Source: Ooceraea biroi
Lineage: Eukaryota; Arthropoda; Insecta; Hymenoptera; Formicidae
Length of the DNA stretch: 64,000 nt
NCBI RefSeq assembly: GCF_003672135.1
Contig: NC_039506.1
Span: forward strand, 14,322,001-14,386,000
Direction of reading: 5' to 3'
Part shown: positions 37,044 through 51,087 of the stretch, one piece after another
How the letters are laid out: each line of letters begins with the position of its first letter
How positions within the stretch are numbered: the first letter of the stretch is position 1
Made by a program: the position numbers and the translations under genes
The notes under the pieces: generated by a model
Databases searched by the model: none
What the model was told of the DNA's origin: nothing
What the model saw: the letters and a program-made list of their open reading frames with translations, nothing else

Positions 37044-38647
37044 TTTGTTTTACTAATATTTCGAACACGAACGTTGCAATTTCTCGTTGCCGAACATCTT
37101 GATAATTCGATTGTAAAGATAATCGATTAAAGGAGAGCGAATAAATGAGAAGCAACTCTTGATAGATCCTGACTAGCATCGTAAAAGTTTTATTCGACAA
37201 TATTTTATATGATTACGCAATCTACCGCGCGCGCACGCGCGCGGTCAGTAAATCGAAAAGTGATGCGGTTATACCATTGCGGTTCCTAACCATCGAAATG
37301 TATTACATATATGTATTAGATGTACATAACGTGGCTTGTTCGCCAAGGGTGCGTGGAAATAATCCTCAGACTCCAGCGAGATCCTGTTACGAGGTGAAAC
37401 GAATTACCGTCCTCTTATTCCCTTCGAATCAGCATTCATCTTATCGATATCGGACTCATATCGGTGTACATAATCCATCGCGCATTTCCAAATAGGATCC
37501 GTTGTCCCTTTGTTCATTCTCGATCAAGCCGCACGATCAAAGAAAGAAGAAAAATAACGTCGATGAGATACGTTCATCACGAGAAGTCTCGTTCGCGGAT
37601 ACAATCCTCCAGCTTAGATACAGTAGTTCCCCATTTTCACCCAGAATCCCGCTCTCTCATGATCATTCGCGCTGGGGCGTCGGTGTTCCCTTCCGGTTAT
37701 TCGACCAAAGTTTGCTCGGACGTTACCGGAAACGCTTGGTGAAAACAAAGATGCTCGACGGGAACCAACATTCGCGTTCGTCCGTCCGCCACAGGGCGCG
37801 GGAATGATCCGCGCAATAATCAGCCCATTTTCTGGCCCTTCCAAGCAAGATGCGGCTGTCCGTTAATTAAATGAACTTCCGCCCGACGAGAACCCCTCTC
37901 TGACAGCATGCGCGTTACTACTATCGTTACTCCGGCGTTGAACGACGTCGTTTCCGCGCGCGCAACGGCTGCGCGTAGCGACCGGGCGGAATCTCTCAGC
38001 AGAGATTGCAGGGTGAATGAAAGTGGCCAGTGGTAACGATACTTCGTCCGCGGATACGGATTCGAGGGGAGCGAAGCTCGTTGCTTCGGGAACCAGCCGA
38101 ATTTCGACGCAAATTTCAGCGGCGTCCGAATGGAGATGGAAACTTGGTATCGCAAGGGGTGAAAGAAGAGCACTTACGGGCACGCTGGCCACGTTTCTTT
38201 TCTGGCGGCGTACACGGCAGGGTGCGCTCACTTTAATTACTTTTCCGCAGGTCATTGGCTGCCAGGGTGTAAACGAGCCGAGGTGGCAAAAAGTGACGTT
38301 GGCAAAGGGAACGCGGGAGGGTGGAAAAAGAGCCCGTAATGAAGTCTTAGCGGAGGAGAGGGTGGGAACTTGGACGAGACTGGGCTGATCTTTGCACGAC
38401 GTCGCGAAATAACCGAAATGGCTCCTTCCTTCCGTGTGCAACCCTGGCGTTTAAATTCGAAAGAGAGAGAGAAGCGAGAAAGTCCATTGCGACGTCAGTT
38501 TTGCGAAAATGAATTTACTCTAGTAGCGCTCCCTTTGCTGATTATTCAAAAATTCCTTGATTTTTATTTAAAAAATGTAGATATTTTAATTTATGTGGTA
38601 AATCTTACTCGTGTTAGCATTATGTCTTTATCTTTCATTTCTAATTA
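37044..38647. other. Unique non-coding DNA
   Basis: No gene recognised. CpG-rich; a GC alternating run lies at 37226-37243. Overlapping chance frames lie at 37820-38441. Confidence 0.55.
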
Positions 38648-38649
38648 TA

Positions 38650-39225
38650 CAGGGTGTTTCCTAAGTAAGTAGACAAACTTAAGGAGGATATTCCTTGGCT
38701 TATTTTAAGAAGAAAAGGTCATATAAACATATGTCCTAAACTGCTTTGTTTTCCAAAAAAAAGTACATCACTATTTTCGTTCACTTTTCGTTTATTATAG
38801 AACAGTTTGTGTTATTGCAAATGAAACAAATGAAAAACAGTAATAACCAAAAAGAAAAATTATAACGAAAAAGAAAATAGTAACTAAAAAGAAAAATAAT
38901 AACATCACAGTAACTGCTGAAAATGTCCACCTGCAGCCATGATACACGCCTCAACTCTCCTTTCCATTGATTAACGTACACGCTCAAAAATACCTGGAGT
39001 GTTACGTATTCTTTCACATCCATCTATTATGCGATTTCTGAGATCTGTTGAAATTTGTTGACTCGTACTGCAAAAGCACGCTATTCGAAAAGTGAACGAA
39101 AACAGTGATGTACTTTTTTTGGAAAACAAAGCAGTTTAGGACATATGTTTATATGACCTTTTCTTCTTAAAATAAGCCAAGGAATATCCTCCTTAAGTTT
39201 GTCTACTTACTTAGGAAACACCCTG
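38650..39225 (-). mobile_element. Foldback Tc1/mariner-like element with TA duplication
   Basis: The ends CAGGGTGTTTCCTAAGTAAG and complement are each flanked by TA (38648-38649 and 39226-39227), the Tc1/mariner target. Arms run about 141 bases (to 38790 and from 39085) with almost no mismatches. The centre keeps the 3' end of a transposase gene on the minus strand (38905-39060), so this is an internally deleted derivative of an autonomous element. Confidence 0.85.
38905..39060 (-). pseudogene. C-terminal remnant of a mariner-like transposase, one in-frame stop
   Basis: Read on the minus strand, about 50 codons end at a TGA. They include DLRNRIIDGCERIRNTPG, a stop, then MERRVEACIMAAGGHFQQLL at the terminus. 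The pattern of a helical R/I-rich segment, then RR-x-x-x-C-x-x-x-x-GGHF and a hydrophobic end is what I know from the C-termini of insect mariner-like transposases. The internal stop is TAA where CAA would fit. The catalytic DDE/D domain is gone. Assignment rests on a short stretch, so the exact family is open. Confidence 0.7.
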
Positions 39226-39227
39226 TA

Positions 39228-41942
39228 TATCAACTGAGAAATGACTCTCTTTTCCTTTAGATGCAATAGGATGTAATATAAGATTTCAACGAACTTTTTT
39301 AAATAAATAAATTATGCATGTGCATTTATCTTAAATTGCAAATAATTTCATATGGTGTAACGAATTTTTATTCAATTACGCCGCAAGCTAAAAGTACTTT
39401 TGGGGATTTTAATTTTTGAGAAATATCGCACTAATTTCAAATTTGAAAAATTCATGATAACATAATTACTCTCTTCCTGAATAATATGAATTAAATTCAT
39501 AATCGCGGCAAAACTCGTATACATTTTTCAATGAGCGTATTATTTGCAATTAAAAATTGTTCATAACAGCGTAATTTTTGAAATGCGAAATCACGGGATC
39601 GTTCATTTCTCTCGGTTTCCCCGGTAATAGGACTCGCATTCGCGCAGGATTTTCCAACGTGCACGTCGTTGGTCGCGTAACGCGTTCAACGTCCCCATCC
39701 GCGCGAAATATCGAGTGTCTTTTTGCAATATTTCCTCGCGGCAAAAAAACAAATCAACAAAAAAGAGAAGAAAAAAAAACAGAAAAAAAATACGCAACGC
39801 GTTTGCATGCGAATGCGATGTCATCGGGCAAGCTGTAACGAGCGGACATCGATCGGCGCCCCGCGGTTAATGCGTTTTGTAAAACACAACAATTGACTTT
39901 TGCGGAGATACAAGTCAGTTACGACTGATAGATGATATATTCTTTGTTTCTCGTCGACATTAAACAGCACCCGGGCGCCAGAGATTGCAGGGATAGAACA
40001 CGCTCGTTGCGTCACGCCGGCGCGAATTTTTCATGAGACAATAAAAGGGATGCCGCTCCGATACCCGGAGATGTACACCCGAGTATTTATGCATGCTCTT
40101 TGCGAGTCGCGTTATTACGAGCTGCGCCGGGAAGATGAAAGTGCGCGATCCGCTGCACTAATTAAGCACGCTCGCGAGCGTTCGCACCGCAGCGATTAAT
40201 CGGCTAAGGAACGAGTACGTGTACGTACTTTTACGTACTTTTTGCGAGATTATAATTATAACGCATCTCCCCCAGAGACATGCAAATCCGTTCTTCGGCG
40301 GAAGTTCAAGTGCCTCGAAGGGTCGCATCGATAGCCGCGTCGGCCTCGCGGTCGTCCCATGCGAGACGGGGACACATTTGCATTTCCCTGCATGCGAGAA
40401 CGAGCGGCTCGCTTTGAACGAAATCATGTCGAGCGATTCCATGTGACTGATAATATCGAGTTATTCAATTGATTATTTGGACCAATTCCTCCGATGCATA
40501 CGCGTGACCGCAATCAAACTCGTTTCCGCGCGCAAACCTTTTCAGGGAGTTCCGGACAAATGGTCTGAAATTTATATGCAGCAGAATTTATGCGTTTCGA
40601 CATGTCCTCGAACAAACGACTTTGTTCCAACAAGCTGCATGCACTTGTAATTCGTACTTTGCGAATAAAAGTCGCGACAATTATCGCGTCATTTGCATTC
40701 GAAGTGCAAGTATGTGCATTTACATATCGCTCGGGCATATAGAAATGCATCTGTTGATAGAAACGGACAGTCGATATCAATAGCTTTCGATATTTTCCTG
40801 AGGAACATTGGGGATCTCACAAGCGTTCTCCAATATTTTTTTATCCCAGTACTAAATGATTCTGATACGTAGATGATGTGATATTTATTCATGACGACGG
40901 AGAGACATCAAAGCGATTGATAGCTTGATATCACTCCGCGCTCTCTGATTTTAGGGAATCTAGCGCAATATCCTATCTTTTATGCCAATTTTATACTCAT
41001 CACTATTACGAAGGGTTCAATCCATTAATGTAAATTGCCTAAAATCATGTTATACTCGACCATTTCTCTAAGGAATACCATAAAACATTTGACTTATGAA
41101 TATAAACTTGACAATATACCCTTCAGAATGAGCGATAAGTAGGCTCTGCGTTTTAGTAGATCCCTAAGAATTCGATATGGAGGTCGTCGCGGTGAGCTGC
41201 GAAAAATTCCGACGACGTCCCGCGTCGAGCACACTTCGGGGAACAATAATCCCATCGGCTCACCATCCCATATTCGCGCACGAGCATTTCTGCGACGAAT
41301 GACGGGCGGAGGGTGATGAGGAAGAGGAGGAGGATTGCTCTCGTCAGAGTCGGGCGCGAAAGGGTTATGCTCCTAATTTCCGGCTGGCTGCGCGAGTTGA
41401 CTCATTTTTGCATAATGTAGCCTAATAAGGGCTAATGAATGAGACGCTGTAACCTTTGCCCCCTACCACCGATGTCGCGCAAATTGGATTTACACCACTC
41501 GCTATTTCCCGGGCTCCCGTCTCTTGCCTTCGTGCCGCGTGCCGTTGTCATATCCGTAATCTCGCGCCTAGCATGTTGCTCTCTTTCTCTTTTCCTTTCT
41601 CTCTCTTTCTCTCTCTTCATCCGTTCTTTCTCTTCGTCTCTTTTCCGCGCGAACCCGCCCGCCTTCTCTGTCGCGCGAGTATTTGCATACTTTATCATCC
41701 GCGCCACGTCAACCCTCGGACGAATCCGCGCGGCTTCCACTCACGGGGATATCCGCAAGTCTATCCGCCTAGAGTGCCGAGGTTCACGCAAGGTCGTCAT
41801 GCCTCTACCCTTTCGGTCTCACCCTTTTTTTCCTTTTTACCTTTTAATTATTTTTCCCCCTCACTATCTCGGCTCGGCTTTTCACTGTTCTAGATCGTTC
41901 GTCCTTTTCCCTTTCCTGCCAGTCACTCCGGTTCTCTCTCTC

Positions 41943-41976
<34 letters not shown>

Positions 41977-44900
41977 GCACTTGCTACTCGGCACTTTCAA
42001 AGTTAGGCCCTTTAATCACCCATCCACTACACGAGTGTGAATTAATATCTTTTCTCTCTGTGACACTCGCAGACGTGAAGCGGAAAGCGAATATTGCTGT
42101 ACTGGCTTATATATCCCTTTTCTTTAACACTGAATAACGAAACGACCAATTGAAATCATAAAAATAAAAATCTCCAAGTCATTATTATAAAGTTAAATGT
42201 AAATTTCATGATAATCACAATGTTGCAAATGTCAATATGTACTGAGAAAGCCTGCGTCAGTGTTCGCGACTGCTCCGGAAAGCAAAACATATTGCGGCGC
42301 TTTAAATTTCCAATATTCAAGCTTCCTGTGCTCTTTTAACGTGTAACTTCTAATCTACATACTTCCTTAGCGCCCGGTCTTAAAAGGTTTGCTTTAGCAC
42401 AGCAATAAACGCTTCCCTCCCTTGTGCCGCCGCTTCCTCTTAGACAGAGTCGAACGAATATTGCTGCTGCTTTAAGCGGGAAACTGACTCGCGAAGCGTG
42501 TCCGGATCGATGCCGTGGCGAAGTGCAAAAAGTTTGCGCTGAGAATCGCGGTGTTAAGGCAGTACGGAAAATCAATTACTCGTCGGTGACGAGGGTGAGG
42601 CGACCCGAGGACGGGGACTAGAGGGTGCTCACGTAACGTTTCCTTCAAAAATTTCGCAAGGGACGTATGAATTATTCCCAAGGCGATCGAGTGTCCGACA
42701 CGATCTCCCTTTCTCCCTCGCGATCGATTCGTCGCAGCTGCCGTTGTCGCCGCTGCCGTCGTTTCTTTCTTTTAATCCGACACCTTTTTGGCCCAACCCC
42801 CGATAGACACGTAAGCCCGAAAAGTCGTATCCGTCATCGCGCATTCGGCTGATGTCTCACGATCGGTCGCACCAGCAACTCGCGCGAACACGCGCGACGT
42901 CCGCTTCGAAACTCTCGTTGCCAGGCAATAAACGTGCGATATGTTCTCTAGAATTCCGTAGTTCCACATGCGCCGCGCCGTGCAAACGCGTATCAAATAC
43001 TAGTTTGTCTACTTTTCATCGGACAACGCACTCGAGTTACCAAAGCGTGTAAAGCACGTGCCAGTTCCGAGTGGATTTACATTACGAATCGGAACGTGCG
43101 CATTGTACGAGCATGTGTACATTGCTCGAAATATCCTACAAAGATCGCGCGACAAGGTTCTACGGATTTGTTAGCTGTGCTTGCCAGCCAGCTAGAAGCG
43201 GCTCGCCATGTCAGCCGTTTCTACTGGCGGCGTCGCCGGCTCTCATCGCGTCACTTCCCATCCGTCCGACTGTCGCATTTTTTTAAAAATGGGATTTGAA
43301 TTATTCCACGGCCGAGTGTGCTGCACGCCAGACGACGGAGCGGATGGACGAAGTGCGCTTTGATGCCGGAGCGCATCTGTTGGATCTCGGCCGTGACGCG
43401 CTCTCGCCTCGGCCTCGGCGAGAGGCAATCGTGGATGCGTCTTCGACGATCCATATGAGTTACGTAATTGGTACCAGACGGTTGGATGCGTAGGAGGAAG
43501 TGTTTTTCCCGCGTGCATGGGCTCTATTAGAAAGGACAACCCTCTGCCCTCTCGACAGGCGGATTTTTAATGATTCATTCGAACGTGCTTCGTAAATTTC
43601 GAACCCGATCGACTTACGTGAAGAAGTATAAAATTTAGTTTCTTTCCCATTTATAGTTGAGGAATCAAATGCATGACGGGCACGCGTTACAAGCACGAGA
43701 GCACGTGCGAATCAATATTTCGCCACGCATTCCGCGAGTATAACCATGTCCCGACGCAGGAGAAACATCTGGGAAACGAATTTATATTCCAGATCGAGGA
43801 CGTGTGTAAAGCATCGCGCACCAGATCTCATTATACACACCGGGGGTAACAAACGGTGGCCGAAAAGCGGGGCGTTCAGTGCCGCGTGTGTACGCGCGCG
43901 AATGCCGGCCCAGGCATGTTTAATTGTTAGTTTGTTAACCGGATTTAATTGCTCCCGCGCCTCCACTCGGAAGCGCTATTACCGCGCATAAAGAACGAAA
44001 CGCGCCCATTACGTAAAATAATTGCGCAAATAGATGCGGGCGTCGCGTTAAAATTAATTGCCACTTAATCGCGTCTCCAGCCGCGGGAGGGGGAATGATC
44101 CTAGTTAATTTTATCGTCTCGTGAAGATCGTCGAGGGATCGATACCACCGTTCGCACGATTCGCTTCCGCAACGCGCTGACTGTTCCCTCTGTGATTCTA
44201 AATGTGCCGGGAATGCGCCGCAGACCGTTTAATTATTTCTCGTTTATCTTATGTACATGGACATACGAGGAACACGTATTTGCACGAGATTGGAGGCCAC
44301 GGTCGGCAAGAAAATTGCACTTTGTGGAGGCTTGAAACCGAGTTGGACGCTCTTATTAAGCAAGCGATCTAACTCCGTGCATCGTGCACAACGCGCTCTT
44401 GTTCCGCTGCTGTCGGCGTGAACTGAAACGGGCGGATAAAGTCACGGGATCGAGTTATCCCGGTATCAGCGCCATACCAGTATTTAAATGTCAAAGAGAT
44501 ATCCAAGAAGTGACTCGCCAATTAAACACCCGCTCGGCGCCCGCCTTGTCGGCTCTTTATCACTGACGAGAGCGGCCGAAGCGCAAAAACGTGCGAGAAA
44601 GTGATACAGAGCAATTTGTTCAGAAATGTTTAATTAAAAAATTCCATCTCAAGCAATGGTAGCGTCGTTCGCGCGAAGGTAACGTAAAGAGACGTTAACG
44701 TTAACATACGCAGCGAATGTAGATTTGCGTACGTTCGGACTCGCAGTCAATTCCACCCCCGAAAACAACGAAACAAGGATTCGCAGGGTTGCACGGTATC
44801 GCGCGCACGATTGCATTGTCGGTTGGTTCTCGCTCACTCGCTCGCCCGCTCGTCCAATTGCCCTTTTCGCGACCGCAAAATTTCCACCCGCGAACTCGCG

Positions 44901-47900
44901 CAATCAACTGGGAGCGATCAAGCGAGCGAACGAGGGAGCGAGCGCGAACGGTCTCGCGACGATCGTTTAGTGGTTACGTACGTTACACGTTAGTTCGTTT
45001 CTAACTGCCTAAATTTTCCACATTGAACTCGGGGACACGAGGGAAAGAGGGGAGTTTCGGCACTTCGGCGAACCCCGACATCTCGAAGATATCTGCCACC
45101 CCCCGATGGAGCAATCAAGCCGGGCGAATGCGGGCGCGAGCGAGCAATTAGGCGGCATTGAGTTTTGGTACGCGCACCGCTCCTCCGAGCTCGAGAGCGG
45201 ATAGCGATGTTTCCGTAGGCGATTACGTGGAAAAACACCGCGATCCTTTATGGTAGATAAACGTGGATACGTAACGTCGGACGCTGGCAACGGCGAAAAC
45301 GCGCGCGTGTACGCAGTGCGAAACGTCGCCCGGATCCGTAAAGAGCCGCTTAATTACACGAGGAATACGCGTCACGACGCCGTAGGGATAGATAATTACT
45401 CGTGATCCATGCTTCGTGCGTTGAGGGGAAAGAGGAGATACCCGTCAAGGGAGAGATAAAGAGGAACACTCCGTCCGCGCATTATCGCTGACCAAGTGCG
45501 TGCGTGAACGTTTCAATCAATTTATTACTCGCTCGCGATCCGCTTGAGCGGTCTCTGCGGATCGTCGACGGATTTTGATTCCTCAGGCGAGCTTTACATT
45601 TCCGCCTGGGCGTGCAGGAGACATTGATGGACGGATATTTGCGTTCTGGCGATTGGTGCAGCCATATGTGCACTATTTCCGCATGAAACAATCCGCCGAG
45701 CGATCGGGAAATTATGCCGTGTGCGCTACGCGAGACGCGCGACAGATACATATGTACGTGCGCGTGGAACTGCTCGCGAATATCGCGGTTTACTCCGCTG
45801 CTCGTCAAGTCATGCGTAGTTATTTTCCGTCTCGATAAGCGCCTCCGCTCGAATTCCATTTCTCTATATTGCGAACAACTCCCGGGGACTAACTGTTTCC
45901 ACGACATTCCTCCCTTTGCGATGAATAAGTGTTGAGTGAAGAAGCGCCAGGCGCGATCGCAATTTGGAAGGTCAACTGGATTTCGTGATACCATGATAAC
46001 TACCGTTAATTTATCGAAGCTCGTATGCGTACGTTATTTATTATGGCTTCTGCCAAGGATATAAGTTATGATGATTAATGATGAGGAATTTTCTCGTGGA
46101 GATTCGATGTGGATTTGCGTGTTTTCGTGCGATACATTTCGTGGCGCGAAACTTGCGGAACATGAAAAGTTTCGAGACACTTCTCGGGGATAGATCGATC
46201 CGTTCGCTGCCAGTTCGTTAATTTTTTCCCCTAGGAAGGCAACATTCCTGTTTAATAAATGAAATTAATTTCATGCATCGGTTCGCTCGAAAAATAATTA
46301 AAAATGCGAATATGATTTCGTTCGATTTCGTTAAAATCTATCAAAATTATCACACCGGCTACGCTGCACAGTAGCGAGATATTCTCGCGAGGAAATATTA
46401 ATTAATTTAATTTAACAATTGTTAAACTGTAATATTTGAATAAATATTTGTGCGTTTATACACTAATTGATGGATGTCGATACAATGAAATGTAGAGAAT
46501 TACCGAATATGTGAAGAATGCAAATTCATTATAGACAAATGTATAGAATATTTCGCGTTCATTGAAGCATTCTCCAGACCAAACTAAAAAATAATATCGA
46601 TTATTTAAACGTTGATAGTTCTATTCGATAAAACGATATCAGAGTTTCGTTAAATTTGAGCGCGTCAATATGTAACGATACTCCTTGTTCTCGAGTTAAT
46701 TTCAAGTGCATTTAAGTTTAACGCAAATTTCATTAAACGTCTAATCGCCAAGAAATTCAACGCTGAAAATTGAGAAGTTAAGACTAATAATTGCCTTCCA
46801 TAAAGTTTTTGCTGAATCAGTTAACTTCAAGAATTCATAATTGAGACATGACGTAGTAAGTTTAACGCACCTAATACGTTGTACTTATACCGAAAGTGTT
46901 TACAGGCTACGGTATGCTTGCATATATAGACCATCATAGTATTATCAACATTTTCTTTGCAAACTGTGCAAATTCCTTAATCAATGTAAAATGGACCATC
47001 ACGCAGTCGAAATTTGATAATTTTTTTCGTAAATTTTCGAGTTTGGTTGTAAATGTGCAAAAGTAAAGGAAAAGGTAAAGGAAAATCTCGAATTTAACAT
47101 TCTGTTAAAATATAAAATACGCTCAAAATAAAAGAAAAAATTCGAACATGTCCATTTTTGTCCATTAATTCTCTCTATTCCCTCTCACTCAAAAGTTCCA
47201 TTTTCAAACGCTAAAATTAAAAATAAACCGTTTATAAATAACTCAAAGTTTGATATCAATAATATATGCATATTTTTTTAAACAACTTTAAACGAATGAA
47301 AAATTCCATAAATAAAAATATTGCTATCAGAACATTACATATACATATGAATTTTTTAAAGAAAACAACGCATATTGTAACGTGATTTTCTTTTTTGAGA
47401 TAAATCTGGATGAACCTCGTTGTATGTCGCATTAATCGAGTTTTAGGTGCGATGATAAGCATGTGACGAGCGTTACATCACGAAAGCCTTCTCACGTATG
47501 TACGTCTAGATTACAAACTCTCTTGGTGATATCACCCGTAATAATGCACATGAATATGGGGTGGAACGCGTTTATTCCGTAAGTACACCATCCGTTAACA
47601 ATTAATCCATTCCAAGCGTGGACGAGTCTCTGCGCAAATCTCTAATGCTATTAGCAATATTAACGCGACCATAACGAACGATTAACATCACTAATATCTA
47701 ACATTCCACGAACGTATCAAACGTATTCACGGAAATTACACGGCGGATCACGGTCGTGTAAGTTACAATGCGGTTCTCTCAACTTCTGCAAAAGCCAAGC
47801 TAGAAATGTAAAGAAAAGTTTTTTATATATCAAATATAATCAGTTTGAGGTGCATGCGAATGAATTTATTCAAGATATTTTTTATTTATTAATTACACGT

Positions 47901-50005
47901 AGTCGCGTACGAGTAAATCAATAAATCGTATGCGCTCGAATAACGAATCGCGATCGTTCATGTACGACGCCACTCGGTTCGGAACAACGGCAATTCTGGT
48001 ACGACAGGCACAATTCGGGTGGATGAGGGCCCGGGTAATCAGACGCGGCTGCTCCGATCTATACATCCACTCCGGGAAGGTGTTAACTGTAGGTGCAGGC
48101 ATTAGCTTCCGCGCCTTGGGATTTTGTCACGGCGTGAAGAAGGGCGTGGCGCCCTAATTGAAAGGGGATTAATTAAGGCACTAGTGAGCGAGCGGGCGAA
48201 CGCGCGCGGTAAGAAAACCTTACGCCACTCGAACAGTTTCTCCGGTCTCGCGAGATTTCTTGCCGAATTATGCACAAAGTCTCCCCCTTGCCTACGGTCT
48301 TTCGTTTCGCCTCCGATGCTACCCCATGAAGCGCCGTGAGAAACGCTTCTCGCTCGTAGGAGCGTTTCGCGGTCGTCGCGTCGGCTATGGAGAGAGTACA
48401 CTGGCAACAGGGGAGAGACGAGGCGAACGAGGGAGAATACGAGAGAAAGGAAATGGGCGAGAGTGGAGGCGAAAAGGAGAGGCGGATGAGAGAGGCGAGA
48501 GACAGTTGGAATTTTGATAACGTTAGGGTCGAGGTTGCGTGCCTCGCCGCAGCAACCACGACACTCCTCTCGCAGTTATTCCGCAGCAAAAAAGAAATCC
48601 GCGCTCGTCCTACGCCGCAAACTCCGCGCGTCCCCTACGCCTTGAAATTCAACGGCGACGAGCCCCATCGTCGAGAACCCGCCCGTTCGAGTCGACTACG
48701 CTCCCTTAATGAGAACGAGAAGCGCGCGCAACGGCCAAAAGCATCTCGAAAGTATCCCCGGCGAACAAAGAGGCGAACTCGAGGAGTGAACACGTGAGAG
48801 AACTGCGCGTTTCGTGCAAGTCGGAGATTATTTCACGCTGTGATTGTGCACGGCGAGCTACGCTTTTACGCATTTTCTGTTTTCCAAGTCGCTACTAGTG
48901 CCGCCATTGTCGAGCGTGTGCCTCCGCTTTAGCGACAGCTTGATTAAAATTTAATTTTTACATGCGATTCTCCTAATTGAATATTTTGTATTAACGACCA
49001 TTTTTTTGCGCACACGAATACGTAATGCAACGCTGGAAATTAAGCGAGGGAGAGATTCCGTTATCCAGTTATTCTGTAGCTTTCATAGAAAGCACTTCGT
49101 TTACGATCGTCGGATGTTGCTCTTTTTACTTGAAACAACACGCGGAAGTTATTTTTCTTCTTCGTCCAGTACTATCAGATTTTCTCGCGGTTTGCATTCA
49201 TCTACCTCCCGTATCCTTCCAACCTCCCATGGAATTATGCAATCCGGTATCTCTCAGAAGAGCGCACAGAGTGTGCAGAACGCCACGAATTTCCGCGATG
49301 ATGGGAAAGCGACCGACGGAGACACGCGTTACTTTGTTAAACTGATGCCTCCGCACGTTGTTTCGCCACCGTCCGCTTACCGTATTCTTAGGACGAACTG
49401 CAGCGAAGGGACGGACGATAAAATACCGAGACGGCTGCCTTGCATGCGAAGCGGAATATTTTCGCAAGACACGCACGCGTGCACGCACGCCGCGTTATAT
49501 GGCCGCAATATTCGCGTGCTGACGCGAATAAGCAAAAATATATTACACGTTCTGGCTGAAAACTGATCGGGAATATCGCGCGCGGAAAAGATACTCGCGA
49601 ATTATGCTGACGAAATTCGTATTGCACAATGATCAGAGATAATAGACGTTTCCTGTAACCACCGAAGTAGAAAGTGCTCTTCGATTACACACGTGGAATA
49701 CAATTCTCTTACTTCTGCTGCTTGTAATTATTGCACACGTCGTTCTGCATCGCCAGAACGCATGCTGAAACACCTAATAATTTCTGACACAAGTTAGTAA
49801 TTTTGGAATCATTAGTAATTCTCTAAGTAATTCTATTTACGTATCGGATAGCGTCTTCTCATGTGCGACGAGATTTCTTAGTACCATAATGAAGCGCAGT
49901 GAGTGTACATAGAAACGTTTGTTCCGTAAGTATATTTATAACTAACAATTAATTCATTTAGTGTACACGACTGTTTGCACGTATCTTAAATGTTACTGAT
50001 GATAT
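39228..50005. other. Unique non-coding DNA with microsatellites
   Basis: No gene recognised. A-rich run 39745-39790; CT-rich tracts 41578-41650 and 41933-41965, which create a spurious Ser/Leu/Phe-rich frame at 41439-42137. AT-rich plain at 46230-47460. Long frames at 45482-45994 and 49006-49566 show no family motif. Confidence 0.6.
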
Positions 50006-50014
50006 TCATGCGAG
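50006..50014. repeat. Left 9-bp target duplication of the giant foldback element
   Basis: TCATGCGAG here and TAATGCGAG at 52635-52643, 8 of 9 identical. Confidence 0.7.
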
Positions 50015-50326
50015 GTGTGTGTGAAGCTGGCGTATCATTTCGCGGAAAATCATTAATTATTAAGAGTTCTGGCTCCCTTTTTAATAGTTCTAGAGTTCCT
50101 GATAGGTTAAACACATAGTTCTGGCCATTAAAGCGAAAAAATCGTATAGTGCAAAGTGAGACGCCAACTTTACGCAGCGTCTCACTTTGTCCTGCGACAG
50201 TTTCCGCCATAATTCCGGCTAGATTTTAAAAGATCTACAGTTCTACATGAGTTCTAGAAAGAGTTCTACCGAAAAAAGTTTTTGTTCATATTTTTATAAT
50301 TATTAAAGCTAAAAAATGTTTAAGGG

Positions 50327-51077
50327 AATGACGACTGGTTAATTTCAAAGAGTTCTGTGCTTTATGAAATATTTCTCGTGTAGTTCTGAACATATTTAAC
50401 CATTTTCCAAAGAGTTCTGAATGCAAACATTAACAACTATTTAATAAAAAATTGTTATCGTCCGAGAAAGACGGATATACAGAGATATGGGTGAGACGCT
50501 GGACGATTTTCGAGAGTTCTGCTTATTCTAAAACAGTTCTCGTATAGTTCGGGACATGTACAATGCCTTTCCAAAGAGTTCTGATAGGAACAACGATTAG
50601 AAAATTTTTTAAAAAATTATTTCGCCCAAAGAGTGGACGTTTTCGACTTTACCAGTGAGACGCTGGTTGAGTTTCGAGAGTTCTGCTTATTCTAAAACAG
50701 TTCTCGTATAGTTCCGGACATGTGCAATGCCTTTCCAAAGAGTTCTGATAGGAACAACGATTAGAACATTTTTTAAAAAATTATTTTACCCGAAGAGTGG
50801 ACGTTTTCGACTTTACCAGTGAGACGCTGGCCGAAATGTCGGAGTTCTGGCTTTCCGAAAATACTTTTCGTATAGTTGCACATGTAATTATGAATTTCCT
50901 AAAGAGTGCTATGCACCAGCGACATTGCACAATTTAAAACAAAATTAAAACTGCTCGAAAAGTGAACTTTCATACAGAAAATGTGAGACGCTGGCCGAAA
51001 TGTCGGAGTTCTGGCTTCCTAAAATATTTTTCGTATAGTTCTGAAGGTACTTATGAATTTCTTAAAGAGTTCTATGC
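50327..51077 (+). repeat. Left-arm array of 164-bp units (A, B, B, C, part C)
   Basis: GTGAGACGCTGG starts at 50491, 50655, 50819 and 50983, exactly 164 apart; a degenerate version (GACGACTGG) lies one period earlier near 50327. Each unit also carries AGAGTTCTG motifs. Unit types differ in the stretch before the motif (GAGAAAGACGGATATAC in A, GTGGACGTTTTCGACTTTAC in B, AGTGAACTTTCATACAG in C). Confidence 0.88.
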
Positions 51078-51087
51078 ACCTCTCATA

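Noticed and set aside
37820..38441. 192-codon minus-strand frame with overlapping plus-strand frames
   Set aside because: No recognisable motif; simultaneous openness on both strands in GC-rich DNA points to chance.
41439..42137. 232-codon frame rich in Ser, Leu and Phe
   Set aside because: Created by CT-rich tracts; no domain, and another frame is equally open.
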